Part shown: piece after piece, positions 17,603 through 26,483 of the stretch
How positions within the stretch are numbered: the stretch's first letter is position 1
Layout: each line of letters starts with the position of its first letter
Assembly: GCA_009908325.1 (NCBI GenBank)
Contig: JAAAPI010000275.1
Span: 1-64,000 of the forward strand
DNA from: Verrucomicrobiota bacterium
GTDB taxonomy: Bacteria; Verrucomicrobiota; Verrucomicrobiia; Opitutales; Coraliomargaritaceae
Length of the DNA stretch: 64,000 nt
Direction of reading: 5' to 3'
Translations under genes and position numbers: made by a program
Notes under the pieces: model-generated
Told to the model about the DNA's origin: nothing
The model's input: only the letters and a program-made list of their open reading frames with translations
Database searches by the model: none

Positions 17603-18843
17603 TGGGCGCGTTTCATGGTGACGTTTAATTCGGTTTCCAGACCCGCCCGCACGGTGACCTTGGCGTCGTCTTCGAGGTAGCCGAGGCGGCGGAAGACGAA
17701 GCTCTGTTCACCCGCCTCGTATTCCAGTTCGAGCGGCGTGAGACCCAGCAGCTTTTGCCCCTGATAGACTTCCACGCCTCGCGGGAGGGTCAGGATCTTG
17801 AGTTTTCCCAAAAGAGCCTCCGGCTCGAACACGAGCGAATACTCGCGCCCCGGCTCGGGACGCAGCCGCTTCTCCGCGGGCCGATGGTGAGGTGAGCGCA
17901 AGGCGAAGGCGTACTCCCGGTTGGGCGACACGGAAAAGACGTGGGGCGTGGCGTGCCCGGTCATTTCCCCGTTTACCGCGATGCGGAGGCCCGGCGGCGT
18001 ACTTTCGAGCTTCACCTCCGCATGATCGAGATCCAATTCGAAGTGGCCGAGGTCGAGATCCGCGTCCGCCTCCACCGTGAAAGACAGAACCCTCGGCTCG
18101 AAGGCGGGCCCGCCGGACAGCGTCCAATCGTAGGGGGCTTCGCGGGCGTGGACTTTGATCGGCTCGCCTGCCAGCCCCACCAAGCGGTCGCGCTCGTCGA
18201 GGACGCGGGCGCCCGGCGGGGTCGAGGCCAGCGCCACCCACGACCAGTTGCGGATCAGTTCAAGGTCCACGGACTGCCGCTCGCGGAAACCCTTGATCTC
18301 AAGCTCCCGCTCGAGCGGCTGGAAATCCCCGCCGCCATCCGCGCGGAGTTTATAGGTGCCGGGTTCCAGCTCCAGCCCCGCCAGCGGAGTCGTCCCCACC
18401 GGCTCGCCGTCGATGGAAATCGCCGCCTCGGTGTTGGCGCTCACCGTGAGCACGCCCGGCAAAACCTCGAGCGTGAATTCGAAGGCATTGACCACGCCCG
18501 GCTCGACCGTCAGGGACGTGTCCAGCAAGACATATCCGGGCACCGCCACTTCGAGAAAATGCTCCCCGGGGGCGATTTCAAAATCGCCCTCCCGCGAGTA
18601 TTCGAGCCGCTCGCCGTCGAGAAAAACGAACTCTGGCACGGGATCGATCCGCACGGTCACGGGCAACGGCTTGGCCGCGCCCTCCCGCAGGAGCAGCCAC
18701 CCGGCCAGCCCCAGCAGGCCGACGAGGAGGATCGCCGCGACGCCGATGACCGCGGGAGGGACCGTCTGTTTGCCCCGCCCGGGCCGACCGCGGGGAGACG
18801 CCCGCCCGCCAACGCTCGATCCGCCTGTTGGTTTCGTGCTCAT
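17599..18843 (-). CDS. Membrane protein with tandem PEGA domains
   Basis: 414 residues: a basic cytoplasmic tail of about 30 residues, one membrane helix (about 31-51, VIGVAAILLVGLLGLAGWLLL), then a periplasmic region of repeated PEGA-like sandwiches. Repeat signatures include VFLDGERL, ISIDGEPVGTTPL with LEPGTYKL, RIAVNGEMTGHATP, and VEVYQGQKLLGLTPLELEYEAG. PEGA domains occur in surface-layer and secretion-linked proteins and may bind peptidoglycan or partner proteins. It is coupled by ATGA to both neighbours. Confidence 0.8.
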   Translation of the reverse strand: MSTKPTGGSSVGGRASPRGRPGRGKQTVPPAVIGVAAILLVGLLGLAGWLLLREGAAKPLPVTVRIDPVPEFVFLDGERLEYSREGDFEIAPGEHFLEVAVPGYVLLDTSLTVEPGVVNAFEFTLEVLPGVLTVSANTEAAISIDGEPVGTTPLAGLELEPGTYKLRADGGGDFQPLERELEIKGFRERQSVDLELIRNWSWVALASTPPGARVLDERDRLVGLAGEPIKVHAREAPYDWTLSGGPAFEPRVLSFTVEADADLDLGHFELDLDHAEVKLESTPPGLRIAVNGEMTGHATPHVFSVSPNREYAFALRSPHHRPAEKRLRPEPGREYSLVFEPEALLGKLKILTLPRGVEVYQGQKLLGLTPLELEYEAGEQSFVFRRLGYLEDDAKVTVRAGLETELNVTMKRAQ

Positions 18844-20564
18844 AAAGGTTGATCGCATTTCACCGGGAAGCGCATCGGCTCGCCGCCCGCCGGCACCGTC
18901 AGGTCGAGTTTCACGTCGAAATAATAGGGCCGCTTGCCCACCACCGTGTAGGAGCCGGGCTTGAGCTTCAGCTCCTTGGACGTCACCTCTTTGAAGACGC
19001 CGACCTTCCAGACTTCGATCTGCGTCTCGCCGTCCGAGACCAAGGTCACGCTGACCGGCTGGTTCATCAGCTTGAGCCGCTCGCGCGTCGCCGCCAGCAA
19101 GGTCGCCACTTCGTCGTTGCGCGGATTCAGCCGCCGGGCCTTTTCCAACAACCCGATCCCGTATTCCAGATCCGCCACGCTGGAACGGTTGAAGGCTTCC
19201 TTCGCCGCCTTATACAACTCGTCGGCCTCAAAGGCGTCGCGCCGGCCCTGCTTCGCCCGGTCGAGCCCGTCCGCCGCGTCTTTGAGCCCCGGAAAGTCCG
19301 CCGCCAGCCCAGCATAGAGCTCCAGCGCGGCGTCCCATTTCCCCTCGGCTTCCAGGCGTTTCGCCGTCCCCAGAGAATCAGCCATCCGCTGCCGGTCGGC
19401 GCGTTCGCGCACATCCTGGGCCAGCCGCTTCGCCCGCTCGCTTTCCGGCGTCAGGGCGAGGGCTTGCTCGACCAAATCCAGCGCCTCGCCCAACTCGCCC
19501 GCTGCGGCCGCCGCCTCCGCTTCCGTCAATCGCGCCTCCGCCACGGCCGCAGCCCGCGCCGCCACGACCCGTTCCAAGCCCTCCTTTGCCGCCGCGTGGT
19601 GCGGGTCTTTCTCGATAACCGAGCGATACTGCCCCTCGGCCACCGATAGCAGATCGTTGGTCGCGTTGGACTCCGCTTTCGTGAAGAGCGGATGCGTCTC
19701 ATCCAGCACCGCCATGCGTTCACGCCATTGCAGACCCGCCGCGTCCTCAGGCAGGCGCTCGAGGATGCGCGCGACGGCCGCCTCGCCCGCCGCCCGGTCG
19801 CCGTCGGCAAAGGCCGCCGCCGCCGCTTCGCGCGCCGCCCCGATGGTCGCGTCGAAAGCCGCCTTACCCGCCTCGAAACGCCCGATGGCTTCCTCGTATT
19901 TGGCCGAAGCGGCCTCTGCGTCTCCCCCGGCCGTTGCCGCTTCCGCTTCCTGGCGCAGAGCCAGGGCCTCTTTGTAAAGTTCAGGCTGGAAAGCCTGCAG
20001 GCGGTGCTCCACCGCCATCGCGCGGGCGGCCTCGTAGCGCTCGACCACCTCGGCCAGCGCTTCCTTGGCTTCCAAATAGGCATCGACCGCCTCTTTGCTC
20101 TCGGTGACCTCGCGCACCGCCTTGCGGGCGCGTACCGGATCGCCTACCGAAGCCTCCCGCTTCGCCTCCGCCAGCCCCGCCATGGACTTGCCCATCAAGC
20201 GCCCCATGACCGAATCCTCCGCCAGCGAGGGGTCTTCCCTCAGCCGCAACCGCAACGCGTCCACCGCCGCCTCGGCTTCGGCCACGCGGGCGTCCCAATC
20301 CTCGCCCAAGCCTTCGACCGGGACCGCCGGCTCCGTGTCGGCCGCTCCTTCCGCGCCGTCTTCCGCCGCACCCCCCTCGGCCTGCCCCGACCGCGAAGCG
20401 GAAGCTCCCGCACCGCCGAGGACCGCCCAAAGCACCGCCGCCAAGGCCAGCAAACCGACAGCGGCAAGCAGCCCGAAGAGAAGGCGCTTCTGCCGCGCTT
20501 CATCCTCGGACCGCCCGCGTCCCGCGGGCACCGCCTTCGGTTTTCGCTGGTCGCCGTCCGCCAT
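18840..20564 (-). CDS. Membrane protein with TPR/coiled-coil region and PEGA-like C-terminus
   Basis: 574 residues: a short basic cytoplasmic tail, one membrane helix at about 29-49 (LLFGLLAAVGLLALAAVLWAVLG), an Ala/Glu-rich coiled coil with TPR-like repeats to about 500, and a compact final domain. That domain contains VSVTLVSDGETQIEVWKVG and LKLKPGSYTVVGKRPYY, similar to the ends of some TPR and kinase-linked proteins of other Gram-negative bacteria. It is likely periplasmic and involved in protein assembly. Its start overlaps the preceding stop as TGATG. Confidence 0.72.
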   Translation of the reverse strand: MADGDQRKPKAVPAGRGRSEDEARQKRLLFGLLAAVGLLALAAVLWAVLGGAGASASRSGQAEGGAAEDGAEGAADTEPAVPVEGLGEDWDARVAEAEAAVDALRLRLREDPSLAEDSVMGRLMGKSMAGLAEAKREASVGDPVRARKAVREVTESKEAVDAYLEAKEALAEVVERYEAARAMAVEHRLQAFQPELYKEALALRQEAEAATAGGDAEAASAKYEEAIGRFEAGKAAFDATIGAAREAAAAAFADGDRAAGEAAVARILERLPEDAAGLQWRERMAVLDETHPLFTKAESNATNDLLSVAEGQYRSVIEKDPHHAAAKEGLERVVAARAAAVAEARLTEAEAAAAAGELGEALDLVEQALALTPESERAKRLAQDVRERADRQRMADSLGTAKRLEAEGKWDAALELYAGLAADFPGLKDAADGLDRAKQGRRDAFEADELYKAAKEAFNRSSVADLEYGIGLLEKARRLNPRNDEVATLLAATRERLKLMNQPVSVTLVSDGETQIEVWKVGVFKEVTSKELKLKPGSYTVVGKRPYYFDVKLDLTVPAGGEPMRFPVKCDQPL

Positions 20565-22051
20565 CAGTCGAGACGCGCCGTCGTGGCCGTGCGGATGCCG
20601 CCGGTCTCACGCTCATACACTTCGACCAGCTTCGCCCGCAGCGCGGCGAACTGCTTGTCCACGGAACCCTCGAGTTCCAACGTGGCGTCGAACAGCTCCA
20701 CGTTGATCGACTCGGCGTGCGACTCGAAGGCCTCCGACTGCGCGGTCATGTAGGCGTGCTGCTCGCCCGCCTCGGCTTCCTTGGCTTGGGCGACTTCGTA
20801 ACGGCGCCGCAACTCGGGATACTCCTTTTGCAGGCCTTCGTTCATATCGAAATAAAAGTTGCCGTCCTCACCGACCTGGACGCTGTTTACCATCAGTTCG
20901 GCCGCCTCCCGGCGGAGGATATCCTCGGGGTCTTCCCCGGTTATTACGCCCCCCAGCACACCAATTCCTTTTTTCATCCATCCCTCCCGTTCTGCCGCCT
21001 TCACGGCGCGCTCGTGTTCCTCCATCAAGCGTCCATAGGCCTCCACGCTCGCCCCGTATTCCCGGCGCCAGGCGGAGTAGGACTGGTAGACCCCGGCATG
21101 GCTTTCCGAATAAAAAGGACCGAAGTCGTCGGCGATGATACGGTGCTCCTCGTCCCGACACCGCATGGCGAATTTCCAGAAAGTGTCGTCCGGCGAGGGC
21201 ATCCCCAGCAGCCGCGCGCGACCGAAGCCATCCGCCTCCAGATACTCCGCGAAGACCTCCGGCGCGAGATCGGCGGCGTATTTCACGTCGGCCACGCGGG
21301 CCAGCTCTGCCACCTCGTCGGCCTTCCGCCGCGCCATATTCAGCAGCGAGTGGGTGAATTCGACCAGCGCCTTGGCGTAGGGATCGGGCGGTGTTTCCAG
21401 ATAGTCCGCTTCCGAAGCCTCCGCCTCGTAGTCGTAGCTAAACCACTCCCGCCCGGAGGCGTCCCGAGCGGTCAGCCGCAGGATCAGGTGGTTGCCGATC
21501 GATTTTCGGATGCGCCCGTCGACCACCACATCATGCGTCTCCGTCGCGCCGGGCCGCAACGATACCGTTTGAAATTGGCCGGAGGCCAGCAACTGATCCC
21601 GCAGCATCACCGGCAGCGCATACGACTCCACCTCGCGAATCGCCTCCGGCACCTTGTTGACCAGAAACACCCGCTTGCCCTCCCTCGCCTGGGCCGCGAT
21701 CAAGGCCTCGTCCGCAGGGCCGATCACCGTCTCCGGCGCGTAAGTGAAGAGGTTGACCCCGATATCCAGCGTCGCCGCCGCTTCGATTTTGCCCGCCGGT
21801 TCCATTGTCAAGTAGGCCGGTGCCGGGCGCGTCACCACAATCTCGGCCTCCGGAGAGGGCGCCGTCCTCGTCGCCCGCACCGGTTCGGGTTGCGGCGGAG
21901 GCGACTGCTTCCGCGACCCGCCGCCGAACGCGTCGCCGATATTTTCGGTGGCATCTCTTAACCCCTTGCCTAAGCCCTTAAAGGGATTGGCGTTGACGGT
22001 GCCCGTCATCACAAACAACAGAGCGAGTGTGGCGAGTTGTGTTGGTTTCAT
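20564..22051 (-). CDS. Exported protein of unknown function, motor cluster
   Basis: The 495-residue protein has a clear signal peptide (MKPTQLATLALLFVMTGTVNA). A Pro-rich linker ends near residue 70. A domain at about 85-240 includes REVESYALPVMLRDQLLASG and THDVVVDGRI, in the style of periplasmic domains that sense or assemble. The second half is helical. I do not recognise the family. It lies 51 bases downstream of the repeat-protein gene and starts the block of directly overlapping genes, so it is probably an early-assembled component. Confidence 0.7.
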   Translation of the reverse strand: MKPTQLATLALLFVMTGTVNANPFKGLGKGLRDATENIGDAFGGGSRKQSPPPQPEPVRATRTAPSPEAEIVVTRPAPAYLTMEPAGKIEAAATLDIGVNLFTYAPETVIGPADEALIAAQAREGKRVFLVNKVPEAIREVESYALPVMLRDQLLASGQFQTVSLRPGATETHDVVVDGRIRKSIGNHLILRLTARDASGREWFSYDYEAEASEADYLETPPDPYAKALVEFTHSLLNMARRKADEVAELARVADVKYAADLAPEVFAEYLEADGFGRARLLGMPSPDDTFWKFAMRCRDEEHRIIADDFGPFYSESHAGVYQSYSAWRREYGASVEAYGRLMEEHERAVKAAEREGWMKKGIGVLGGVITGEDPEDILRREAAELMVNSVQVGEDGNFYFDMNEGLQKEYPELRRRYEVAQAKEAEAGEQHAYMTAQSEAFESHAESINVELFDATLELEGSVDKQFAALRAKLVEVYERETGGIRTATTARLD

Positions 22052-22102
22052 AGTATTAACGTTATTTTAAGATTATTGTGGATTTGTCGGTAGAAATTGA
22101 AG

Positions 22103-24757
22103 TCATGGTTGGATCAACCGGAAAAAGGCTTTATCGGCGGCGGTGGTGTCGACACGGACGGATTTTTCGAAGCCGTTGTCGGTGGGCGGCACCGTGGACT
22201 CCGACCAATCGTCGCTCTCGAGCGTCAGGCTTTCCTGCAATACCCAGTCACTGGAGGGAGAGGGCCAGGCGAGGATCAACTCGCCCGCCGGTGCCGCCGG
22301 CGAATCCGGTTGACGGAGGCGCGCCTCCACCGGCTCCGCCGTCATCCCCGTCGCCGTCAGTTGGTAGGTGCCGGAACTATCGTTGCCACTCTCCCGCACC
22401 AGGATCGTGTAGCGACCGGTGGCGAACGCCTCGAATGAAACTTCCGCCAAGGAGGAGCCGGAATCCACCGCGACCAGTTTACCGTCCGGCCCGCGAACCG
22501 CAATAAGGGGGCTGAAGACGGTTCCACTCACTTCACTCAAACTGAGAAGCACTTCATCTCCGACTTCCGTATGGAAACCATACTGGTCAATATCACCGAT
22601 CTCGATGCTTCCGCTCAGAACCGCTCCGTCTTCTAGACCACTCCCTTGATCGCTCGTCCCCACTGAGAAAGGTTGGCTTGTCCGCGCGAAATACAGACGG
22701 TAGCTGCCGCTCGCATCGCCGCCGCTCTCGCGCACCAACGCACGGTAGGTCCCGCCCGATGACGCGGTGAAAAACACTCCGGCGGAGTTCGATCCGCTCG
22801 AACGCGCCACCAGTCCGCCGGAGCCGTCGTAGATTTCCACGAACGGACTGAACACCGTGCCACTCAGCTCGCCCAACTGCACACGCACCGGCTCGCCCGC
22901 CGAAACCTCGAAGTCCCACAGGTCGATGTCACCCAGCGTGATCACGCCCTCCTCGTTCAACCCGTTGGACAGCGTGCCGCCCTCGTCGCCCGTCGGCACC
23001 GAAAAGACCCCGGCGGAGCGGGAGAGGAAAATCCGATAGCCTCCGGTGCTGTCGTCGCCCGCCTCACGGACGTAAGCCGAATAAGTCCCGCTCTGGGATG
23101 CGACAAAAGAAACCGCCGCTGAGGAACTTCCGATGTCAAGAGCCACCGGCGTGCCCGAAGGGTCAAAAACCGCCAGAGATGGACTGAACACCGTTCCACT
23201 CAGCTCCCCCAACTGCACCCACACCCGTTCGCCCGCGTTGGCCGAAAAATTCCAGCGATCCACGTCGCCCACCACACCGATCGTTCCGTCCGCCGAGCTA
23301 CCGTTGCCCAGCGAACCGGAGAGCGAGGCCGAAGGTGGGCTCACGCCTCCCGGCGTACGGCTGAAGTTCAAGTTGTAACTTCCGTTACCGGAGACATCCG
23401 AACTGAAATCTTGTATCACGACAAAGTATTGCCCGCCAACCGACAGGGTTTCCGATATAGACGCCAGTGAGCTATCCGAGTCAAGCGCCACAAAGCTTCC
23501 ATCGGGAGCGTAGAGAAGCACCACCGGCGTGAATCCGCTTCCAGCTGTCTCCTGGACACTTGCGGAAACAACATCACCGGATCCGGCGGTGAATGAGAAA
23601 ACATCCATGTCGCCAAGATCAATCTGGCCATTGACGCTCGCTCCCCCGGCGATCGTCCCGCCCTCGTCGCCCGGGGGCACCGCGAACGGCCGCCCCGGCA
23701 CCGACAGGAACAGTTCGTAGGCACCCGTCCCGCTCACGTCCGCATTGCCATCCTGCACCATGACCGTGTAGGTTCCCGCCACCCCGGCACTCACGACCAC
23801 GTCCGCCGAACTCGTTCCACTGTTCGATCCCAACTGGCTCCCGTCCGGGCCATAGAGCAGCAGAAAGGGCCTGAAGTCCGCGCCGGAAGTCTCCGCCACC
23901 GCCAAGCGGATCGTCTCATCCGCTGAGGCTTCAAACGACCACAGGTCCGCGTCGCCCAGATCGATCGTTCCGTTGTGCCGCTCGCCGCTGGAAATCGACC
24001 CGCCCTCGTCGCCCGAGGGCACCGTGAACGACCGCCCCAGCACCGACAGGAACAGCTCGTAGGCCCCCGTCCCGCTAACGTCCGTGTTGCCGTCCTGCAC
24101 CACCGCCGTGTAGGTTCCGGCCACCGAAGCGTTCACCACCACGTCCGCCGAAGAAGAGCCGCTGTTCGATCCGAGAAGGCTTCCGTCCGGGCCGTAGAGC
24201 AGCAGAAAGGGCGTGAAGCCCGCGCCGGAAGTCTCGGCCACCGCCAGACGAATAGCCTCGCCCGCCGAGACCTCGAAGGACCACAGGTCCGCGTCGCCCA
24301 AGTCGATCGTCCCGCTGTGCCGCTCGCCGCTGAAAATCGCCCCGCCCTCGTCGCCCGACGGCACCATGAACGGCCCCTTGGAAAGGGCGAAATATATCTC
24401 GTAATTGCCGGTCCCATTTGGCGTCGAAGACGCGTCCTTCAAGGTGACCGTAAAGATGCCGGAAACTGCGGCGGTATGCACGGCGTCCGCCGAAACGCTA
24501 CCGGAATTCGAAGCCACGCGATCCCCGCCCGGCTGAAAGATTTCGAGAAAGGGCTCGAAATTCGTGCCCGACACTTCGCCGACGCCCACCCGCAGGGTGA
24601 TTCCGGCCTCCACCGCTATCGTCCAAGAGTCGATATCGCCTATCGGCGAAAGCGTCCCGGAAACCCGCTGCCCGCTGGTCACGGATTGGGCGGCGAGCGG
24701 ACCGGCGACCAACAGGCCGAGGATAAGCAATAAGGGAGCCAAGGAAAGTGTTTTCAT
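22103..24757 (-). CDS. Secreted protein with seven PPC-like repeats and C-terminal FFRL tail
   Basis: 884 residues after an ATG at 24757 (a GTG directly before it is less likely). The signal peptide is followed by seven repeats of about 105-115 residues. Each has a G-x-I-D-L-G-D-x-D-W/F core and ends in a T-Y-x-x-x-V-x-D/E motif, resembling bacterial pre-peptidase C-terminal beta-sandwiches. Repeats 2 and 3 are nearly identical in DNA as well. The final 80 residues (LAWPSPSSDWVLQESLTL to FFRLIQP) are a module common on secreted proteins of Verrucomicrobia. It is the first gene of the minus-strand cluster and probably its exposed component. Confidence 0.78.
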   Translation of the reverse strand: MKTLSLAPLLLILGLLVAGPLAAQSVTSGQRVSGTLSPIGDIDSWTIAVEAGITLRVGVGEVSGTNFEPFLEIFQPGGDRVASNSGSVSADAVHTAAVSGIFTVTLKDASSTPNGTGNYEIYFALSKGPFMVPSGDEGGAIFSGERHSGTIDLGDADLWSFEVSAGEAIRLAVAETSGAGFTPFLLLYGPDGSLLGSNSGSSSADVVVNASVAGTYTAVVQDGNTDVSGTGAYELFLSVLGRSFTVPSGDEGGSISSGERHNGTIDLGDADLWSFEASADETIRLAVAETSGADFRPFLLLYGPDGSQLGSNSGTSSADVVVSAGVAGTYTVMVQDGNADVSGTGAYELFLSVPGRPFAVPPGDEGGTIAGGASVNGQIDLGDMDVFSFTAGSGDVVSASVQETAGSGFTPVVLLYAPDGSFVALDSDSSLASISETLSVGGQYFVVIQDFSSDVSGNGSYNLNFSRTPGGVSPPSASLSGSLGNGSSADGTIGVVGDVDRWNFSANAGERVWVQLGELSGTVFSPSLAVFDPSGTPVALDIGSSSAAVSFVASQSGTYSAYVREAGDDSTGGYRIFLSRSAGVFSVPTGDEGGTLSNGLNEEGVITLGDIDLWDFEVSAGEPVRVQLGELSGTVFSPFVEIYDGSGGLVARSSGSNSAGVFFTASSGGTYRALVRESGGDASGSYRLYFARTSQPFSVGTSDQGSGLEDGAVLSGSIEIGDIDQYGFHTEVGDEVLLSLSEVSGTVFSPLIAVRGPDGKLVAVDSGSSLAEVSFEAFATGRYTILVRESGNDSSGTYQLTATGMTAEPVEARLRQPDSPAAPAGELILAWPSPSSDWVLQESLTLESDDWSESTVPPTDNGFEKSVRVDTTAADKAFFRLIQP

Positions 24758-25267
24758 CACATGAAAAGCCGGCGGATTGATGGGACTGATTAAGAGCGAA
24801 TCTGCTAGGCGAAGCCATCTGTAAACAGCCTCTGAGCCGTTTGGCCGTTCTAGCTATAAGGAAAATTTATGATTTGAATTATCGGGAGTCACGCCGTTGG
24901 CAATCCAAATTTTAAGTTTTTTTTATTTTTAACCTCGATGTCATAATTGCCGTTTATAATAGCCACGGAGTGTTTGAAGCACGCGTTCGGAATCCCTCTT
25001 GCTCAGCGAACGTTATCGCCTGGCGTTCCGTGCATGCCCGGCGCTCTCAGTGGGCACGCGCCGCGTCGGTGAAATCGATCCGGCTGGCCGATAAACTCGC
25101 ATCGGGAACCCCCTTCCCCGGGGACTTGGCTACCACTTTCACTCTACTATTTATCGCAAAGACGTTTGATAAGCTCCAATTGAGGCGCGACCGAATCCAC
25201 GCCATTTCGATGCCCGGCCCAGGAGCGCACTCAAATTCTCATGGATCTAGTATTTAGTTGATTAATA
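24758..25267. other. Gene-free region upstream of the motor cluster
   Basis: No convincing gene on either strand. Bases about 24840-24960 are AT-rich with a run of T at 24918-24929, in contrast to the GC-rich cluster on the left, and are a reasonable place for the cluster promoter (minus strand). A plus-strand TATAAT occurs at 24955-24960 without a clear -35 partner. The open frame at 24970-25257 has no recognisable protein features. Confidence 0.5.
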
Positions 25268-25295
25268 ATGCGAAGTAATGCGAGTTACTTCGCAT
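25268..25295. repeat. Perfect 11-bp inverted repeat beside IS remnants
   Basis: ATGCGAAGTAA (25268-25278) and TTACTTCGCAT (25285-25295) form a perfect 11-bp stem around a 6-base loop, TGCGAG. The loop repeats part of the left arm. The right arm contains the start codon of a short IS630-like frame. It may be a transposon end or an operator; the sequence alone does not decide. Confidence 0.6.
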
Positions 25296-25366
25296 GAGCC
25301 GACCTGCCACTCCGATCAACCTAAGTCCAAATGAACGCACAGAACTTGAACGCCCGGCGCAGGCAC
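25294..25366 (+). pseudogene. Possible IS630-type transposase N-terminal fragment
   Basis: A frame from ATG 25294 reads MSRPATPINLSPNERTELER and then loses similarity after about 25 residues. The pattern of a short basic start followed by LSxxERxELER matches the N-terminal helix-turn-helix of IS630-family transposases. Nothing of the DDE domain remains. The overlapping +1 frame belongs to another transposase remnant, so this is an IS graveyard. Confidence 0.4.
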
Positions 25367-25786
25367 GGGGCTCCCAGGGAGCGCAAGAAAATACTCCGCA
25401 AAATGAACCCCCTGCTCAAACGGATCGGTGAACATGCCCGCCGCCACCGTGATCTGCTGGATGCAAAGTTCGGACAAACCCAATTGAGCCAAGCGCAAGC
25501 GGCGCGGATCATCGCGCGTATCGATGATCTGTCCCAAAGAGACCCCCAACGGCTGAAGGAACGGCTGAAAGAGGAAAAGTTCCGTGAGTTCCAGACCCGT
25601 CGCGGAGGCACCGAGGCGCGAATCGGAATCTTTAAAAGCCATACCCGCTCGCGGGTATGGCGGGCCAAAGGGCTGGCACACCGCCAGCTCGCAGTCGGAT
25701 GGAGCGTGCTCGCGCATAACCTCGAATGGGTCGCACGACGAGTGCGTGAGCAAAGTGCGAAAGCGCCTCTGGCTGAAAGCGCCTGA
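25331..25786 (+). pseudogene. Transposase C-terminal fragment (ISNCY-like)
   Basis: The frame encodes about 151 residues. Its C-terminal part GGTEARIGIFK followed by RAKGLAHRQLAVGWSVLAHNLEWVAR is the terminal DDE-region motif of a transposase group often filed under ISNCY. The first 20 residues look unrelated, and the catalytic N-terminal two-thirds are missing. It is a dead remnant with no intact inverted ends recognised. Confidence 0.65.
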
Positions 25787-26483
25787 GGTAATCCCCCAAA
25801 GTCGAACAAGTCCGAAGCTTCAATTTAACAGGAGAATGCTTCTGCATGCTTACCCACTCGGAATAACGACCCGTTTATAAGCAAAAATAGGTTTTCTCGT
25901 GTAGAAACCGAGCAGATTGTGTTCGGTCGGGCAAAAAAGGGAAACGCGGTATCGGACGGTTGAAAAGATCCGCACTTTTGCGGACAGGCTCTGGCGTAAC
26001 ACTCAATCCGATGCACTCGCGGCAAAGCCCGACCTCAAGACGTGTCTATATTGCCCTTGCCCTTGAGCTTGAGTCATATTTTCGATTTCAGCGTTCCTCA
26101 ATCTCAATAAAATAAAAACTTCCGTCTTGCTTTCAAGTCTTTTTTCAGCTAGCGATCGCGTCAAATCTACCTAGCCAAGTATGGCAGACCAATTGCGCGG
26201 GCTCGAGCTTACTATTATAAGATCATAAGCTATTTAATTTGATGAGCTTGCGACTCTTGGAATCATTTAGGCTATTTTTTTCTTTTTCGTTTGTCTGCCA
26301 AAATTTCTTCGAACGCACGCGCACGCGAGGATATATCCGAACATGCGCTCACTCGGAAGGTGTCCCGAGTGCCGATGTTTTGAGCTACTCTCTGGAGGGG
26401 CGGATCGGGTTACGCTTGGACTTTGAACCTGAGTTCCGGCAGACTGAAAACCTTCAACACAAAACATTAAACGTTCACGCATT
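25787..26483. other. Gene-free stretch between IS remnant and purine operon
   Basis: About 700 bases without a supportable gene on either strand. It is more AT-rich than its flanks and contains several T and A runs (for example around 26110-26140 and 26270-26290). It receives the 3' end of the minus-strand purine operon, so it may hold a terminator, but no strong hairpin with a T-tract was found. Confidence 0.5.

Noticed and set aside
6067-24757. Zorya-type anti-phage system
   Set aside because: The MotA-like gene suggested it, but the partners are vWA proteins without a MotB/OmpA domain, and no helicase or nuclease effector is nearby.
24970-25257. Plus-strand frame upstream of IS remnants
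   Set aside because: No start context, motif or plausible composition.
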